Below are positions 47,847 to 56,311 of a DNA stretch of 64,000 bases, in pieces. Below the pieces are notes generated by a model. The model was not told the DNA's origin, did not search any database, and saw only the letters and a program-made list of their open reading frames with translations. The first letter of the stretch is position 1; the number at the start of each line of letters is the position of its first letter. The translations under genes and the position numbers were made by a program. Origin of the DNA: Bin80 sp026709335 (GTDB lineage Bacteria; Bacteroidota; Rhodothermia; Rhodothermales; Bin80); assembly GCA_965200825.1 (NCBI GenBank), contig OZ241385.1, forward strand, positions 992,001 through 1,056,000. Reading direction: 5' to 3'.

Positions 47847-49091
47847 TTGGAACGCATGAACAGTGTGGGAATCTGTCTTAAAACAAGCTGGCAGGCAATT
47901 GAAGCAATAATGGGCTGTATGCAAGCCGGAATGCAGGTATGTATACTTAATGTAAATTGGCCGGCTATTTCTGTAGATGGGGCTTTGCATAGGCTAGGGA
48001 TTGAGAATGTTCTGACTACACGAACAGATCTGAGGGCACGCTCTTTGGGTATTTCCACCTTTCGGATAGATAGGATTCAACAGTATCAGGTCAGAAATCT
48101 TGATATCAATGCAACAACTATTTTGCATACATCTGGATCATCGATTGAGCCTAAAGCTGTATTGCATTCTGTGCAAAGCCATATTTTCAGCGCGAACAGT
48201 GTCATCACAAATCTGAATTTGGGAGATACAGATCGCTGGCTATTGAGCCTACCAATTTGGCATGTTTCCGGTATGAGCATTGTCTTTCGGTGTTTAATAG
48301 CTGGCTCAGAAATCATAGTTCTACCCCCCGAAGCATCACTCTTTGAATCATTGTCAAAGTATCGAATTACTCATGTATCGATGGTTTCTACCCAGTTAAT
48401 GCAGGTGATGAATCAGGCATGTCCTGCGAGTTTACGTGCCGTCATCCTGGGAGGAGGACCTACACCGGCTCATGTGGTAGAAAGAGCAATAAATAATGGT
48501 TGGCCGATTCAAACCACCTATGGAATGACTGAAACCAGCTCTATGGTAACCCTTAGTGATAAAAATTTCTCTATTAGCTCTTCCGGGTATGCATTGCAGG
48601 GATACGACGTAAAAATTGCAACAGACCGTGAAATTCTCGTTCGCAGCCCAGCAGTTTGTTCCGGATATTTGTACGAGGGAAAATTACAGAGTGTAGTAGA
48701 TGAAGATGGGTGGTTTCATACTGGTGATTTGGGTCAGTTGAATGGAGCAGGGGAACTCTATGTGCAGGGTCGTAAAGATAATATGTTCATCTCAGGCGGT
48801 GAAAATATTAGCCCTGAAGAGATTGAACACATTCTTGGCAGGTTTTCCAAAGTGAAGGAAGTGATTGTAGTCCCTGTACCGGATGCAAAATATGGTCAGC
48901 GCCCAGTAGCATTTATTCGTGGATTATCAGAATTCGGGGGCTTACGAGAATTCCTAGAAGATCATTTACCAAAATATCAAATCCCGATCTGTTATACATG
49001 GCCTGATCGCATCCCGTCAATCTCTTTCAAGCGAAATCGAAAATCATTCAGTAAACTAGCTATTCAACTCCAAGAAAATTCGTCACTGTAA
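47847..49091 (+). CDS. menE: o-succinylbenzoate--CoA ligase, N-terminally shortened
   Basis: A 414-residue member of the ANL adenylating family that makes o-succinylbenzoyl-CoA. The P-loop is ILHTSGSSIEPKAVLHS, with Ile where Gly is usual. TTYGMTETSS, HTGDLGQLNGAGELYVQGRKD and the hinge MFISGGENISPEEIE are intact, as is the C-terminal Lys region (SFKRNRKSF). The start is a TTG at 47847 or ATG at 47856. Relatives begin some 30-40 residues earlier, and the matching upstream text is interrupted by stops. It may still work from the internal start, or be in early decay. Confidence 0.8.
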   Translation: MERMNSVGICLKTSWQAIEAIMGCMQAGMQVCILNVNWPAISVDGALHRLGIENVLTTRTDLRARSLGISTFRIDRIQQYQVRNLDINATTILHTSGSSIEPKAVLHSVQSHIFSANSVITNLNLGDTDRWLLSLPIWHVSGMSIVFRCLIAGSEIIVLPPEASLFESLSKYRITHVSMVSTQLMQVMNQACPASLRAVILGGGPTPAHVVERAINNGWPIQTTYGMTETSSMVTLSDKNFSISSSGYALQGYDVKIATDREILVRSPAVCSGYLYEGKLQSVVDEDGWFHTGDLGQLNGAGELYVQGRKDNMFISGGENISPEEIEHILGRFSKVKEVIVVPVPDAKYGQRPVAFIRGLSEFGGLREFLEDHLPKYQIPICYTWPDRIPSISFKRNRKSFSKLAIQLQENSSL

Positions 49092-49488
49092 CAGCAGTAC
49101 TCAATCAAAGATCTCGGAAGTCGGTGACCTGAAATGCCATTCGGATAGTTACGGGGATTTGTATCGACTCACACCTCCAAACATGGATGGTATGTATACA
49201 TCTGATATTCGCGCACGAAAGGCATTCTGGAAAACACTAATTCACCTAGGATCCTCGTACTGATACGATATGATCCAATCCTTTCCTTTTTGGCTACAAT
49301 ATGATCCACCTCTAATTTCTGAATTGAAAATCCAACATTGCATCAGTTACACTTGCCATATTGGCTCCAAATAGCATTCTTTTATTCTCAGCACAGTCAT
49401 ATGGTGTCTTGCCCAAGCTATGCTGAGTGAGTAGATTTTTGCATCTTATCCGTATATTCTTACTGATCATGAATTATTTGAGTGAATA
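49092..49488. other. intergenic region after menE
   Basis: About 397 bases without a convincing gene. A minus-strand stretch at about 49350-49430 reads GKTPYDCAEN, like the end of an ankyrin repeat protein, but it is too short to rely on. Confidence 0.4.
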
Positions 49489-49729
49489 GTGGCCGAATCT
49501 TGGAATTTACTGCAACAGGAGTCTGATTTTTTTTGAACAAAATCGAAACGAGCTACTTCTAAAATACCCTAAACGTGTACTGTTGATTTATGGCGAAAAA
49601 GTTGAGGGTAACTTCACAACAGTACAAGAGGCGATTACGGAAGGTGTACGAAAATTTAGCATCGAACCTTTTTTAGTACGCAAGTCTGGTGAGAGTGAGC
49701 TAGCAGTTTCAATACAGCACTATCGTTGA
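49489..49729 (+). pseudogene. short DUF5678-like protein, frameshifted in a T8 tract
   Basis: From the GTG at 49489 the frame reads VAESWNLLQQESDFF and stops. Removing one T from the run at 49527-49534 continues it as EQNRNELLLKYPKRVLLIYG, EGNFTTVQEAITEGVRKF and EPFLVRKSGE, to a stop at 49729, 79 residues in all. This resembles the small DUF5678-like proteins that are often next to retropepsin-like proteases. The neighbour here is such a protease remnant, which supports the reading. The function of the family is unknown. Confidence 0.55.
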
Positions 49730-49739
49730 GGTTGTTGGG

Positions 49740-50167
49740 ATGCCAATAATTACAATTAGGTTCGAGGGTGTTAGTACAGACTCCGATAGAAATGAAAGAG
49801 AACTTGTGGCATCTGAATCGTTGAGGTTAAGAGGGCCATGTATGGATGAAACATTAACCTTTTCTGATGCACAACAAAAAGCCGTAATCGGATTAAACCC
49901 TAAGGAAACTGTTACGAGTTGCACGAGAGTTATTCTGTTTGATGCTGGTGCAAGCAACAGCTGTTAAGGATAGCAAAAGAATTGGGCCTTGCTACCGTAG
50001 GCAAAGCAAATATGATCTCAGCTTCTCATTTTAATGTTAATATAGGTCAAGCTGTGTGAGCAAATCTGGAATCTCAGGGAATAGTTACATTGACTGGAAG
50101 AGATATTATGGCATTGAGAGCTTTGTTTTATCATGGCATTGCTGGATCTATGACGTTTTTCATATAG
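49740..50167 (+). pseudogene. retropepsin-like aspartyl protease, inactivated
   Basis: The first 75 codons from the ATG at 49740 end in ILFDAGASNSC, close to the DTGA active-site motif with T changed to A. After a stop, the expected continuation appears in another frame as IAKELGLATVGKANMISASHF, and then LTGRDIMALRALFYHGIAGS near the end, the second conserved block (xxGRDxL). At least two stops interrupt it. It starts 10 bases after the DUF5678-like remnant, so the pair formed a small operon. Confidence 0.5.
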
Positions 50168-50527
50168 CGTAGGACTTGCCTACCCAAATCTGAAAATTAT
50201 TGGCTACTCCCGGCATGTATATATATAATTCCAACGAATTTTGGGCCAATCCCTTCAGTCAAGATGAAATCCCGAAGCAACTCCCAGCATAAGAGGCACT
50301 TATATATCACGTACAAGGGGGGGGGGGACGGATACCATAAACTGGTTAGACGAAAACCCTAGTAATTTGTAAAATGCAGTTTTCAGAGAACATGGATATA
50401 GACCATATCAAGCAAATCATCTAAGCACAAGAAAATATGTTACGTCTCAATAGCCTAAGCGGCTACTGATCAGATAAATTTCATCGTTGTACAAAAGTCA
50501 ATCGATAGTGAATAAGTGCAATTACTC
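50168..50527. other. intergenic region upstream of the flavoprotein, with an 11-G tract
   Basis: About 360 AT-rich bases. The most striking feature is a run of 11 G at 50317-50327, about 200 bases before the flavoprotein start. No gene, RNA or clear hairpin is visible. It presumably carries the promoter of the flavoprotein-cytochrome pair. Confidence 0.5.
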
Positions 50528-52144
50528 ATGCTTACAAGAAGAGACTTCATTCAACTTTCAAGTGGTGGGCTACTGACACTGCCTCATTTTAACCGTGAAT
50601 GGGAGACAGATATTGCAATCATTGGCGGAGGAACGGGAGGGTGTGCGGCTGCACTTGCTGCCTTGAGAATGAATAAAAGAGTAATTCTTACCGAAGAGAC
50701 AGATTGGATTGGGGGGCAGTTTACACAACAGGGCGTTCCGCCAGATGAGCATCAGTGGATTGAATCACAAGGGGCAACCGATAGCTATCTGAAATTCAGA
50801 AATCAAATCCGTGACTATTATCGGAGATTCTATCCATTAACAAATCGTAATGCAGAATTGTTGAACCCGGGAACATGCGGAGTTTCCAGACTATGCCATG
50901 AGCCTCGAGTTGCGCTTTCGGTCCTGAATGACTGGATGGCCCCCTACCTTAGCAGCGGTCAACTCAAAATATTTCTAAATGTGCGACCAACTTCTGCAGA
51001 GGTAAATGGTGATCGGATTCGGTCTGTTCAAATATCATCAATGCAGGGAGTGATCCGAGCCAAATACTTTATAGATGCAACTGAAGATGGTCTACTTCTT
51101 GAATTGTCCCAGACGGAATATATTTCAGGAGCTGAACCAGATACTGGTGAATTGCATGCCTCTACCCGACCAGGTCCTGATAATATGCAGGCTCCGACAT
51201 GGTGCTTTGCGATGGATTACGATCCTGGTGCAGATCATACGATTGACAGGCCAGAGTCGTATGACTACTGGCGCGACTATGTCCCCCCGATTGATCCTCC
51301 TTGGCCAGGTAAGCTTTTTAGCCTGACTTACACCCATCCGTATACCCTTGAGCCAACGACAGCTTCATTTGACCCTAGACTAGGGGCAGAAACGGAGAAT
51401 TTCAATTTATGGGTCTATCGGAGACTGATTGATCCCGGATTATTTACATCAGAAACATACCGGGGTGGAATCTCATTGGTGAACTGGCCACAGAATGATT
51501 ACATCAATGGAAATTTATTTGGCAACGCAGAGAGTGAATTCCACCGACAGGCTGCTCGTGACCTGAGCTTGTCATTTTTTTACTGGCTCCAGACTGAAGT
51601 TCCTCGCGAAGACGGGGAACAGGGTTGGCCCGGATTAAGATTGCGAGGCGATCTGTTGGGAACAGCAGATGGACTCGCAAAGGCTCCTTATTTACGAGAA
51701 TCTCGCCGAATTCACTCGGAATTCATCGTAACAGAACATCATATTGGAGAGGAAGCTCGGGCAGGAAACCCGAGGGCTGAGCAATTTAATGATTCCGTAG
51801 GTGTTGGCAGCTACCGTATTGACCTGCATCCCTCCACAGGTGGAGATAATTATATTGACGTACCCTCTCTACCATTTGAAATTCCCTTGGGGTCCCTCAT
51901 TCCGATTCGTATGGATAATTTACTGCCTGCGGCCAAAAACATCGGAGTTACTCATATAACAGGTGGCTGCTATCGCTTGCATCCCGTTGAATGGAATATT
52001 GGTGAATCGGCGGGTATTCTTGCTGCATGGTGTATTGCCAAATCGGTGTCCCCCAGAAGTGTCCGTGCAAATCATCTGCAAGATTTTCAAGATGATTTAG
52101 TGGCACAGGGGATCCAGTTAAGATGGCCGGAATCTATATACTAG
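50528..52144 (+). CDS. Tat-exported FAD-dependent oxidoreductase (PF12831-like)
   Basis: About 538 residues from the ATG at 50528; a GTG four codons upstream is possible. The N-terminus LTRRDFIQLSSGG has the twin-arginine export signature, so the folded, FAD-loaded protein is probably moved out of the cytosol. The FAD-binding motif is DIAIIGGGTGGCAAALAAL, followed by EETDWIGGQFTQQG. The C-terminal GGCYRLHPVEWNIGESAG is the second nucleotide-binding block of the FAD_oxidored family. Substrate unknown. Only three bases separate it from the multiheme cytochrome gene, so the two probably act together in electron transfer (inference). Confidence 0.82.
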   Translation: MLTRRDFIQLSSGGLLTLPHFNREWETDIAIIGGGTGGCAAALAALRMNKRVILTEETDWIGGQFTQQGVPPDEHQWIESQGATDSYLKFRNQIRDYYRRFYPLTNRNAELLNPGTCGVSRLCHEPRVALSVLNDWMAPYLSSGQLKIFLNVRPTSAEVNGDRIRSVQISSMQGVIRAKYFIDATEDGLLLELSQTEYISGAEPDTGELHASTRPGPDNMQAPTWCFAMDYDPGADHTIDRPESYDYWRDYVPPIDPPWPGKLFSLTYTHPYTLEPTTASFDPRLGAETENFNLWVYRRLIDPGLFTSETYRGGISLVNWPQNDYINGNLFGNAESEFHRQAARDLSLSFFYWLQTEVPREDGEQGWPGLRLRGDLLGTADGLAKAPYLRESRRIHSEFIVTEHHIGEEARAGNPRAEQFNDSVGVGSYRIDLHPSTGGDNYIDVPSLPFEIPLGSLIPIRMDNLLPAAKNIGVTHITGGCYRLHPVEWNIGESAGILAAWCIAKSVSPRSVRANHLQDFQDDLVAQGIQLRWPESIY

Positions 52145-52147
52145 CGA

Positions 52148-54817
52148 ATGACGCGTTTGCGCACCCGCTACATACGATTGCCTAGGAACCAGCGAAGATT
52201 GGTTGCAATTTTACTGGGGGGGTTTTCTGTACTTCTGGTCAATAGTCTATTCTTGTATTTGGTAGAGGGGTCCACTGCATTCCTCTACATGTCCAATGTG
52301 TTGCTTCACATTGGACTAGGTACATTATTTACTTTCCCATCGGTAGTTTTCATCGCACTGCATCTGATGAGGATGCCGTTACGAAGCAACTGGAAGGCAA
52401 CTATAGCTGGAACCGTAACAGGAGCCTCGCTGAGTGCACTTTTGTCGTCAGGCTTTGGGCTTGTATTCCTAGGTTCTACCTGGGCAGGGAGTATACTCTT
52501 GTATGTTCACGTAATTTCTATTTTCACTGCATCCATTGGGTTTGTTATCCACATCTCTCTGAAAAAGGGTATACGATATCAGTTTCTGGAATGGGGCCAT
52601 GCATTTCGATCGGGAGGGTTTTATGTATGGAGGCACCCATTATCACTTACCCTGCTAATCGGGCTTACCATCACATTTCTGGTTGGACTTGTACCCTGGC
52701 TACAGGGAGGCGATTCAATCTATTTAGACGAGTTAGACAGAAACCCCTTGGCTGCATCTCAGGCTGTCCTTGCACATGAGAAGTATCTAAGTGATGATGA
52801 TTTGGGGAGATCCGAATCCTGTGGGCAACAGGGATGTCATCCAGACATTGTTGCCCAGTGGGAGGCCTCCGCTCACCGCTTTTCCTCCTTCAATAACCCG
52901 TATTATCGGAAGAGTATCGAGGCGTTGATTGAGCGAGGTGGTAATGAACCTGCCCGATGGTGTGCATCCTGCCATGATCCACTCGTACTATTTACGGGGC
53001 GTTTTACGGATGATCAACTACTGGATTTTGAACATCCAACGTCCACTGCAGGGATTACATGTTTGTCATGCCATGCAATTGAGGCTTTGAGGGACGTTAA
53101 GGGAAATGGCAGATATGTAATTTCTGTACCGGACGAATATCCGTTTGCCAGATCCAATGATGATACTCGCCAATGGGTTCACAATACACTTGTAAGGGCT
53201 AAGCCAGGTCCTCACAGAGAAGCTATGCTCAAATCTGTTCATCAGACAATGGAATTCTGTGGTAGCTGTCACAAGGTAGGATTACCAGTTGAGGTTAATA
53301 ATTATCGGTGGAAACGAGGTCAGAACGAATACGACGCATGGCACAATAGTGGAACAAGTGGAAATACTGTACGATCGTTTTATTTGCCAAAAGAGCCCCA
53401 AACCTGCATTGACTGTCATATGCCATATGTTGTGTCTGACGATCAGGGAGGTTCGGATGGATTCATTCGCAGTCATACGTTTGCAGCCGCAAACACTGCA
53501 ATTCCAGAGCTAATGGACTATCCTGATCAGGTAGAGGAGGTACAAAAATCTCTTCAGTCTTCTGCTTCGGTGGATATCTTTGCAATCACTGTTGATGGTA
53601 GAACTTACGGTCCAAATGATCAAATACCGTTACTCAAACCAGGCTCTGAGGTAATGGCCACCATAGTTGTTCGTAACCGTCGGGTGGGCCATTTACTTCC
53701 AGGAGGAACAAATGACTCCAACGAAATGTGGCTTGAATTTTCTGTAATGGATACATCGGGAATAAGTATTCTGATTTCAGGTGACTTGGATCCAGAAGGA
53801 AGAGTCGATTCAACTGCGCATTTCTGGGGAGCAGTACAGGTAGATCGAGCCAGCCAGGCAATTAACAGAAGAAATGCTCAGGACTGGGTTGCAACCGTCT
53901 ATGCAAACATGATTGGACCAGGTACAGCACATACCGTGCATTATGCCTTTCGTGTTCCCCCGGGATCTCCTATTGGCATATTCTCTGCTCAGTTGTACCA
54001 TCGTAAATTCAAGTGGTATTTCCATAACTGGACCTTCCGTGGTCGGATAGCACCTGAGCAGCCAGACTCATTGGCTCGAAAAGAAGTGGACTTGCGAAAA
54101 TGGGAGCTGGGGCCTGGCGAGACACCGACCATTCCAGTAACACTTATGGCGTCAATTCAACGCTCCATTGACCGTCCACCAGACATCACGCATCCTTTAT
54201 GGGAGCGCTGGAATGATTATGGAATAGGGCTCTTTATTGAAGGAGATACGCGTGGTGCGTTGCAGGCGTTCAGCCAAGTTTCACGCATAGCACCTGAAAG
54301 TCCAGAGGGGCCGATTAATTTGGCACGTGTATACCTTGACGAGGGCAACTTAGGAGAGGCTGAGTTACAGCTTGAGGAAGCAGAGAAGAGACGACCCGGA
54401 TATCTCAAGACTGCCTATTTTCGCGCTGAAGTATTGAAAGGGAATGGCTATTATGAGGAGGCGCTTGCCGAGTGGATGACTGTCTACAAGGTGTATCCGA
54501 ATGATCGAGTACTTCTACTTTCAATTGCACGAATCCATTACTTGATGGAACGATATGAAAGCGCACTGCAGTGGATTGATCATGTTCTTGCAATAGATCC
54601 GGAAGATTTGGGAGGATTGTACAACCGGATGCTGACACTTGGCGCAATGGGAAAATCCGATGAACTTTCGGAAGCACAAAGAATTTATGAATTCTATAAG
54701 GAGGATGAGACTGCACTTGCTGTCACGGGCCCTTATAAGCAGCGTCACCCATCAGATAACCTTGAAGCTCAGCCAATTCATCAGCATACTTTGAAACTGG
54801 TTAAACGTCAGCCCTGA
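52148..54817 (+). CDS. membrane-anchored multiheme c-type cytochrome with TPR domain
   Basis: An 889-residue protein with three parts. Residues 17-185 hold about five membrane helices with histidines that could bind heme b. Residues 220-430 carry heme c motifs CASCH (272), CLSCH (305), CGSCH (371) and CIDCH (420), plus a CGQQGCH at 225 that would be an unusual CX4CH site. Residues ~690-860 are TPR repeats (for example SPEGPINLARVYLDEGNLGEA). It most likely moves electrons between the quinone pool and periplasmic partners, with the Tat flavoprotein encoded immediately upstream as candidate partner (inference). Its 3' end overlaps the end of convergent murA by 10 bases. Confidence 0.85.
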   Translation: MTRLRTRYIRLPRNQRRLVAILLGGFSVLLVNSLFLYLVEGSTAFLYMSNVLLHIGLGTLFTFPSVVFIALHLMRMPLRSNWKATIAGTVTGASLSALLSSGFGLVFLGSTWAGSILLYVHVISIFTASIGFVIHISLKKGIRYQFLEWGHAFRSGGFYVWRHPLSLTLLIGLTITFLVGLVPWLQGGDSIYLDELDRNPLAASQAVLAHEKYLSDDDLGRSESCGQQGCHPDIVAQWEASAHRFSSFNNPYYRKSIEALIERGGNEPARWCASCHDPLVLFTGRFTDDQLLDFEHPTSTAGITCLSCHAIEALRDVKGNGRYVISVPDEYPFARSNDDTRQWVHNTLVRAKPGPHREAMLKSVHQTMEFCGSCHKVGLPVEVNNYRWKRGQNEYDAWHNSGTSGNTVRSFYLPKEPQTCIDCHMPYVVSDDQGGSDGFIRSHTFAAANTAIPELMDYPDQVEEVQKSLQSSASVDIFAITVDGRTYGPNDQIPLLKPGSEVMATIVVRNRRVGHLLPGGTNDSNEMWLEFSVMDTSGISILISGDLDPEGRVDSTAHFWGAVQVDRASQAINRRNAQDWVATVYANMIGPGTAHTVHYAFRVPPGSPIGIFSAQLYHRKFKWYFHNWTFRGRIAPEQPDSLARKEVDLRKWELGPGETPTIPVTLMASIQRSIDRPPDITHPLWERWNDYGIGLFIEGDTRGALQAFSQVSRIAPESPEGPINLARVYLDEGNLGEAELQLEEAEKRRPGYLKTAYFRAEVLKGNGYYEEALAEWMTVYKVYPNDRVLLLSIARIHYLMERYESALQWIDHVLAIDPEDLGGLYNRMLTLGAMGKSDELSEAQRIYEFYKEDETALAVTGPYKQRHPSDNLEAQPIHQHTLKLVKRQP

Positions 54818-56106
54818 CTCGGAGCACCAAATTCGTCGTACTGTTCTCGTCGAATGTCAATCCCACATCTGTTGAGTTTGGATTCTAATCGCTCATAACC
54901 TCTATCCAGATGATAGATGCGTCCAACATGCGTGGTGCCTTTTGCAATCATTCCGGCAAGTACCAGTGATACGCTAGCTCGTAGATCTGTGCTCATGACT
55001 CGTGTACCCGTGAGTTGCACTCCACCACGGACCAAGACTTGATTGCCAGAGACCCGTGCATCAAGCCCCATTCTGGCCAATTCTGGAATATGGTTGAAGC
55101 GATCCCCATATACCTGATCTGTAACGGTTGCCACCCCTTTTGCACAGGATAGAAGTACAGTCCATTGAGCCTGTAAATCGGTTGGGAATCCAGGATAAAT
55201 TGCAGTTTTGATAGAAACGGGTTTGATGGTTTCGGGGGGCGTGATGATTACAGAATCATCATCTATGATACATCCCGATCCTGTATTCTGAAATGCTTCC
55301 AGGAACTGCTCTCCAAGATGATCAGGGCGAGCATGTGTCAAGCGTATTGGTTTACCGGGCGTACCAGCAATTGCGGATGCAATCATAAATGTACCAAGTT
55401 CAATACGATCTGGGCAATTACTGAATTTGATTGGGTGCAATTCTGGAACTCCTTGAACCTCAATTGTGCGTGTTCCAACTCCATCCAATTTTGCTCCCAT
55501 AGTCTTGAGCATTTCGCAGAACACGATGATATCAGGCTCGATGGCGGCATTTTCAATACGGCTACCTCCTCGACCTAAGCTGGCTGCAAGAAGCAGGTTA
55601 ACTGTGGCACCAACACTTGAAGGTTCAAACCGATAGTTTCCCCCCGGTAATCCGCCTCTCGGTACCTTTGCTACAACATAACCCTCATCCAGATCAATTT
55701 CTGCTCCCAATGCTTTAAGGCCTTCAATATGAAGATCAACCGGTCGAGGCCCCCATGCGCACCCACCGGGTAACGACACCCTCGCTTGACCACATCGTCC
55801 AATCAATGCACCCAACATGTAGAAGGACGCACGCATTTTCTTCACAAGATCATAGGGAGATTCAGGGAATCCGACACGTGTTGCGTCAATTTGAAGTCTG
55901 TGATTCTTGCGCTCTACAGAAGCACCAGTAATGCGAATCACGTGAGAGAATGTAGTGATGTCGCGCAACTCTGGGATATGATCCAGATATGTAATCCCGT
56001 GAGGAAGAATAGCAGCAGCCATGAGTGGCAGTGCAGCATTTTTGGATGCACTGACGGGGAGAGTGCCTTGTAGCTTTTGGCCTCCCTGAATCACAAGTTT
56101 TTCCAT
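54808..56106 (-). CDS. murA: UDP-N-acetylglucosamine 1-carboxyvinyltransferase
   Basis: A 432-residue enzyme that transfers enolpyruvate from PEP to UDP-GlcNAc, the first committed step of peptidoglycan synthesis, in the cytosol. The substrate-binding SASKNAALPLMAA and the loop PGGCAWGPRPVDLHIEG with the catalytic Cys (the residue attacked by fosfomycin) are intact. Length is normal. It stands alone on the minus strand. Confidence 0.96.
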   Translation of the reverse strand: MEKLVIQGGQKLQGTLPVSASKNAALPLMAAAILPHGITYLDHIPELRDITTFSHVIRITGASVERKNHRLQIDATRVGFPESPYDLVKKMRASFYMLGALIGRCGQARVSLPGGCAWGPRPVDLHIEGLKALGAEIDLDEGYVVAKVPRGGLPGGNYRFEPSSVGATVNLLLAASLGRGGSRIENAAIEPDIIVFCEMLKTMGAKLDGVGTRTIEVQGVPELHPIKFSNCPDRIELGTFMIASAIAGTPGKPIRLTHARPDHLGEQFLEAFQNTGSGCIIDDDSVIITPPETIKPVSIKTAIYPGFPTDLQAQWTVLLSCAKGVATVTDQVYGDRFNHIPELARMGLDARVSGNQVLVRGGVQLTGTRVMSTDLRASVSLVLAGMIAKGTTHVGRIYHLDRGYERLESKLNRCGIDIRREQYDEFGAPSQG

Positions 56107-56311
56107 AAAGAAATAGTATGATGAAAAAGAGTTATGAATATGGTTTTAGACAACAAAGAATAGAATCCAGCGGAAAATTTTCTGGCTGGAAAGTCACAAG
56201 ATGTAAATACACTCAAAGGAGGCAATGTCAGGTTAGCACTGGAAATACATGATGTTCCACTTGAACTTAGTTGGCTTGATCGTTTGCATCAATTTATACA
56301 TCGACTATAAT

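Noticed and set aside
47572..47859. Separate 95-codon gene upstream of menE
   Set aside because: It has a plausible ribosome-binding site but no family features, and overlaps a better reading as menE relics in another frame.
49350..49430. Ankyrin-repeat gene tail on the minus strand
   Set aside because: Only about 15 residues resemble the motif; too short to support.
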